In this document: one piece after another, positions 60,441-64,000 of the stretch
How positions within the stretch are numbered: position 1 is the first letter of the stretch
Layout: each line of letters opens with the position of its first letter
NCBI GenBank assembly: GCA_026120185.1
Contig: JANUWF010001217.1
Coordinates: 248,001-312,000, forward strand
Length of the DNA stretch: 64,000 nt
Direction: 5' to 3'
Origin: Voacanga thouarsii
Lineage: Eukaryota; Streptophyta; Magnoliopsida; Gentianales; Apocynaceae
Position numbers and translations under genes: made by a program
Notes under the pieces: generated by a model
What the model was told of the DNA's origin: nothing
Databases searched by the model: none
What the model saw: only the letters and a program-made list of their open reading frames with translations

Positions 60441-62050
60441 AAACGAGTTCAAATTTAATACCGTCAAAATAATTTTTTTTTCCTTTGCCTTTTTGATACA
60501 TTTTGGAGAATATGATACAAACTCACAAATTTTTTATTGCAATTGAATTATTGTTTTGTCCGTTGTCATTGGCTAGTGGGCAGAGTTAATATTTATCAGA
60601 AAAAAACGAAAACTAGCTATTACTAAAAAGACAAAAATATAATGGAAGCAGTGGTGGGAGGGGAGCAAGGATGGGTTCATATGGCAAGAACAAATAAACA
60701 TCTCCTGTTGTCAACATGTGTGTACTTGACACTGTCCATAAATTTGGTAAAAACTTTACTACTTCGCTTTTTTATTAAAAAAAAAAAAAATCATATTGGC
60801 ATTCTTGAGTTACGAAGGAGTATCATGTGTAAAGAAATTCACATGATTCTCTATTTGAAAGAAGGAAATGGTCTAAATTTATATTAGAAGTTGAATTTAT
60901 TATGAGAAAATGAACACTTATTAATACAAGACATCTCATTTTGGGCAAAGATAATGATTTATTTGATAAAAACTTAAACAAATTGCAAATCTTTTTGAGA
61001 CAATTTTGTGGGGTTAACGTGAAGTTAAAGGAAAAAATATATGATATTTTATATATAGATGATAATTTTTTGCATTAAAATTATAATTTCACATATTTTT
61101 TAATTTTTTATTATATTTAAAAAATTCATCTCAAGAGAATTAGTATCCAAGGATACTTTAAAGTGTAGTTATTGGTTTGAATTAAGCACGTACACACAAT
61201 TGGATGTATTTACCTGAAAACCAAGCATCAACTCACCAATTAAAATGAATACATAAGGATTAGAAAAGTTTCATTATTAGGAAGTGTAAGGACATGAAAA
61301 ATTCACGTTTGCAATATGCCCCATTTTTTGAATAAAGTATTATTTTCTTTAACTTAATAAAATATTACTCGTTTTGTGACTTACAGTCTGTTTGAATTGA
61401 AGAAAATAGAAAGAGAGGGAGAGGAAATGGAATGTAATATTTGAATTTTAAGTGTCTTGATTAATTTTTTTTATAAAGAACTGAAAGGAATTGAAGAAGA
61501 ATGGAAGGATTTAATTTAATATAAAAGCTTCAATCTCTCCTCCGTCTAAGAATGGATAGAAACAAAAAGAGAAGAAGCTTTATTTAATAAATTTTTAATA
61601 AACATATTAAAATATTCTTAATAAATAAAATATTTAAATTATTACATCAATTAGTGAATAAAAATATAACCTCAAATAGTATCATTTTTTTCATTCTTTC
61701 CATTTCTCGAGCCGCTATATTTAATCTTTATTTTATTTTCTTTCTATATTTAACTAAATATTATAAAATTTTATTGATCTCCTCCCTTCTCCTCTCATTT
61801 CTTTTCTTTTCTTTTCTTTCATCCAAGCATACAAACTCACCTCAAGAAAGGATAAGAGAAATTTAGATATTAGACGCTCTTCTTCCGTATTAATGTCATC
61901 CTCTAATATTAACATTGCATTTGGTTTTTAACTATTATTAGTTGCTGAGCACTGAGAAACGAGACGAGAGGGGAGGGGCAGAGAGAGTGAGGAAGAGATT
62001 ATTTGTCCTGAAAGAGTCTGTTGGCCATGTATGCCTTCCCGGGCTTTTTG
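60441..62050. other. AT-rich intergenic DNA
   Basis: No gene recognised. Confidence 0.45.
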
Positions 62051-62413
62051 CTACCCAACCCAAAATTCTACCAATCAATCTTCCCAAGAGACATATCCAG
62101 CGACTATTGCCTTTGTATTTTCTATTCTTTTGTCTTCCTTGCTTGTTCCCACCCCTCTTTTCTCCTTCCCAAAACATGCAGCCCACGTCTGTAGTTCAAG
62201 AAACTAGAACTGCATTCGCCTTTCCTTTGAAAGGTGGAGAATCGGAAAAACCCTTTTCCCTTTCACTTTTTTTCTAGAAGTTCGAATTTTTGAGGTGGGG
62301 TTTTCTTTGTTTTCCCCTCCATCTCTCTTGTACTTGAATATTTGCAGGATTGGTTTTAACCACATGCATTTTGTCGATGTCAATTTGTGTTGCTTTTCCA
62401 GCTTTATGCTGCA
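62051..62413 (+). promoter_or_regulatory. Leader of the RopGEF gene with a probable 5' UTR intron
   Basis: CT-rich leader-like DNA. A strong acceptor (TTGCTTTTCCAG, ending 62400) stands 13 bp before the ATG, which implies an upstream non-coding exon. The donor is not fixed. Confidence 0.45.
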
Positions 62414-63955
62414 ATGTTGGATTTAGATGTAATCGGGCATAAGATGGTGATAGAAGAACGCGGCATTCAGAAGTCCAGGTCATTCAACTTTAGAAAGATG
62501 TTTGATGTCCCTACACCAGGAAGACAAGCACATAGTTTGATCCTGGAAAATGGAAATGGCAGGGAGGTCAGTGATGATAGATTGCAGTTTAGGAGTCAAG
62601 GTGGGGGGAAACCTTCCTCATTTTTAGATTCTCAACAAATAGGTAGTGTTTTGAAGCCTTCTACGGATAAGGCTCCTATTTCACGCTTAAGCAAGGATGC
62701 CCCCAGGGGAGGGAGCCCATTAACCAAGGAGAGGCAATCTACAGGTATGTACTAATCATGTAGTACTCCTTTTGTTGCCTTGTTTAGAATTGTAGGTGTT
62801 TGTTTGATGGATATCTTTACCGAACTTACAGAAACATTTCGATCAGCATTTGGTTTATCAGACTTTAATTTGTCAAGATTTTTAATTTTTTTTTTCTTGA
62901 TAATTCTATCTGCATTCATTAGCTCATAATTTGTATAAAAATAATGGCTTTCTGCTCAGACATGGAATTGATGAAAGAAAGGTTTGCCAAGCTGCTTCTG
63001 GGAGAGGACATGTCAGGTGGCGGCAAGGGTGTTTCGTCAGCTCTGGCTTTGTCAAATGCCATCACGAATCTTGCTGGTACGAAAATTTCATTTGACAGAT
63101 GACCATAATCTGCTTAAGAATTAGAAACGGTATCTGTGTTTTTAATCATGAATTTTTATACAAGCCTAAATCTTATTGTTGCCATATTACGATCTCTGCA
63201 GTTGATGGATACACTAACCCTTAGGTTGCTCTCTTTGCAAAATATACAGCTTCTGTGTTTGGAGAACAATGGAAATTAGAACCCATGTCCGCAGAGCGCA
63301 AACAAAGGTGGAGAAAAGAAGTTGATTGGCTTCTATCTGTCACAGATTACATTGTTGAGTTTGTTCCTTCACAACAAGTATCCAAGGATGGGAAGAACAT
63401 GGAGGTGAAATTTTGTAGTTTAATTCCATAAAATCTGAGTTTATAAAGCCTTATTTGTCTAAGACATATTTGAAAGATGCAACAGACTTGTAACCTGGAA
63501 TTCTGTTTTCTTCTTGTGTAGATAATGGTGACTCAGCAAAGAAGAGATCTGCTCATGAATATTCCAGCTTTACGCAAGCTTGATGCAATGCTTATTGTGA
63601 GAATCTATGATCTCCTCTGCTGAACCTTCTTCTGATGTTGTAATTCTACACATTATATTACTGAACTGTGCCAAATTTAATTCAACAGGACTGCCTGGAT
63701 AATTTCCAAGATGAGAATGAATTTTGGTATGTCTCAAGAGATGCAGAGGAGTCTGAGAAAGGTGTCCAGAGAAATGATAAATGGTGGTTACCTACGATCA
63801 AGGTTCCTGCCAATGGACTATCAGATGCATCACGTAAATTTCTGCAATATCAAAAGGATTGTGTCAACCAAGTGTTAAAAGCTTCCATGGCCATCAACGC
63901 TCAAATACTGTCAGAAATGGAGATCCCTGAGAACTACATCGAATCACTTCCAAAG
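62414..63955 (+). CDS. ROPGEF: Rop guanine nucleotide exchange factor (PRONE domain), 5' part
   Basis: Visible exons are 62414-62744, 62960-63076, 63250-63404, 63522-63596 and 63689-63955, all in frame with GT/AG borders. The gene continues past the window. The N-terminal ~110 residues are variable and Ser-rich ([20 protein letters not shown]). The PRONE domain starts at [19 protein letters not shown] and continues with [69 protein letters not shown] and [17 protein letters not shown] proteins catalyse GDP/GTP exchange on plant Rho (ROP) GTPases at the plasma membrane, often below receptor-like kinases, and control polar growth and division. The catalytic half and the regulatory C-terminus are only partly visible, so the subtype is unknown. 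An ATG at 62444 is an alternative start. Confidence 0.95.
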
Positions 63956-64000
63956 GTATGGCGAACGGAAAAACAAATGACTCTCTCAAGACATTTCCAG

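Noticed and set aside
61390..61860. Possible large TIR element with GTTTG-type ends
   Set aside because: The ends share only a weak purine-rich resemblance and no target duplication could be found.

Overview
The window is nuclear DNA of a flowering plant, most likely a eudicot. The genes have many introns with GT/AG borders and belong to land-plant families (RopGEF, LIKE-COV, TRM/LONGIFOLIA, RKD). Spaces between genes are very AT-rich and hold Ty1-copia retrotransposons, MITEs and TA microsatellites. I cannot name the species from the sequence alone.

Genes from left to right: the last three exons of a plastid type I signal peptidase (228-897, +); an LEA_2 membrane protein (1645-2911, -); a broken BAM-type LRR receptor-kinase fragment (3475-3873, +); a Ty1-copia element with 5-bp target-site duplications that carries an intron-containing RKD (RWP-RK) gene copy in antisense (4877-10187); a LIKE-COV gene with seven exons (13598-19020, +); a cluster of C/D-box snoRNAs behind a telo-box/TATA promoter (20128-20930, +); a three-level nest of transposons (23306-41587); TRAPPC1/BET5 (43003-44391, +); a dynein light chain (46273-46653, +); a TRM/DUF4378 protein (47565-51572, -); about 9 kb of gene-free AT-rich DNA with several MITE families (52-61 kb); and the 5' half of a RopGEF gene (62414-63955, +, running out of the window).

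The nest can be dated by order. A small Ty1-copia element (23306-41587) inserted first. A PIF/Harbinger-like terminal-inverted-repeat element (23353-36878, TAA duplication) then inserted into its left LTR. That element carries exon pieces of two unrelated host genes, AXR4 and PASTICCINO2. A third element, a Ty1-copia with 2-kb LTRs (23967-33817, TGAAG duplication), then split the AXR4 piece.

The most notable items are the RKD gene copy held inside a copia retrotransposon, the gene-fragment-carrying PIF-like element, the snoRNA cluster (two members have readable rRNA guide sequences), and a small MITE pair with 9-bp duplications. The host genes show no operon-like cooperation. They are ordinary single genes for secretion and trafficking (TRAPPC1, dynein light chain), cell polarity (RopGEF, TRM), vascular patterning (LIKE-COV) and plastid protein maturation.
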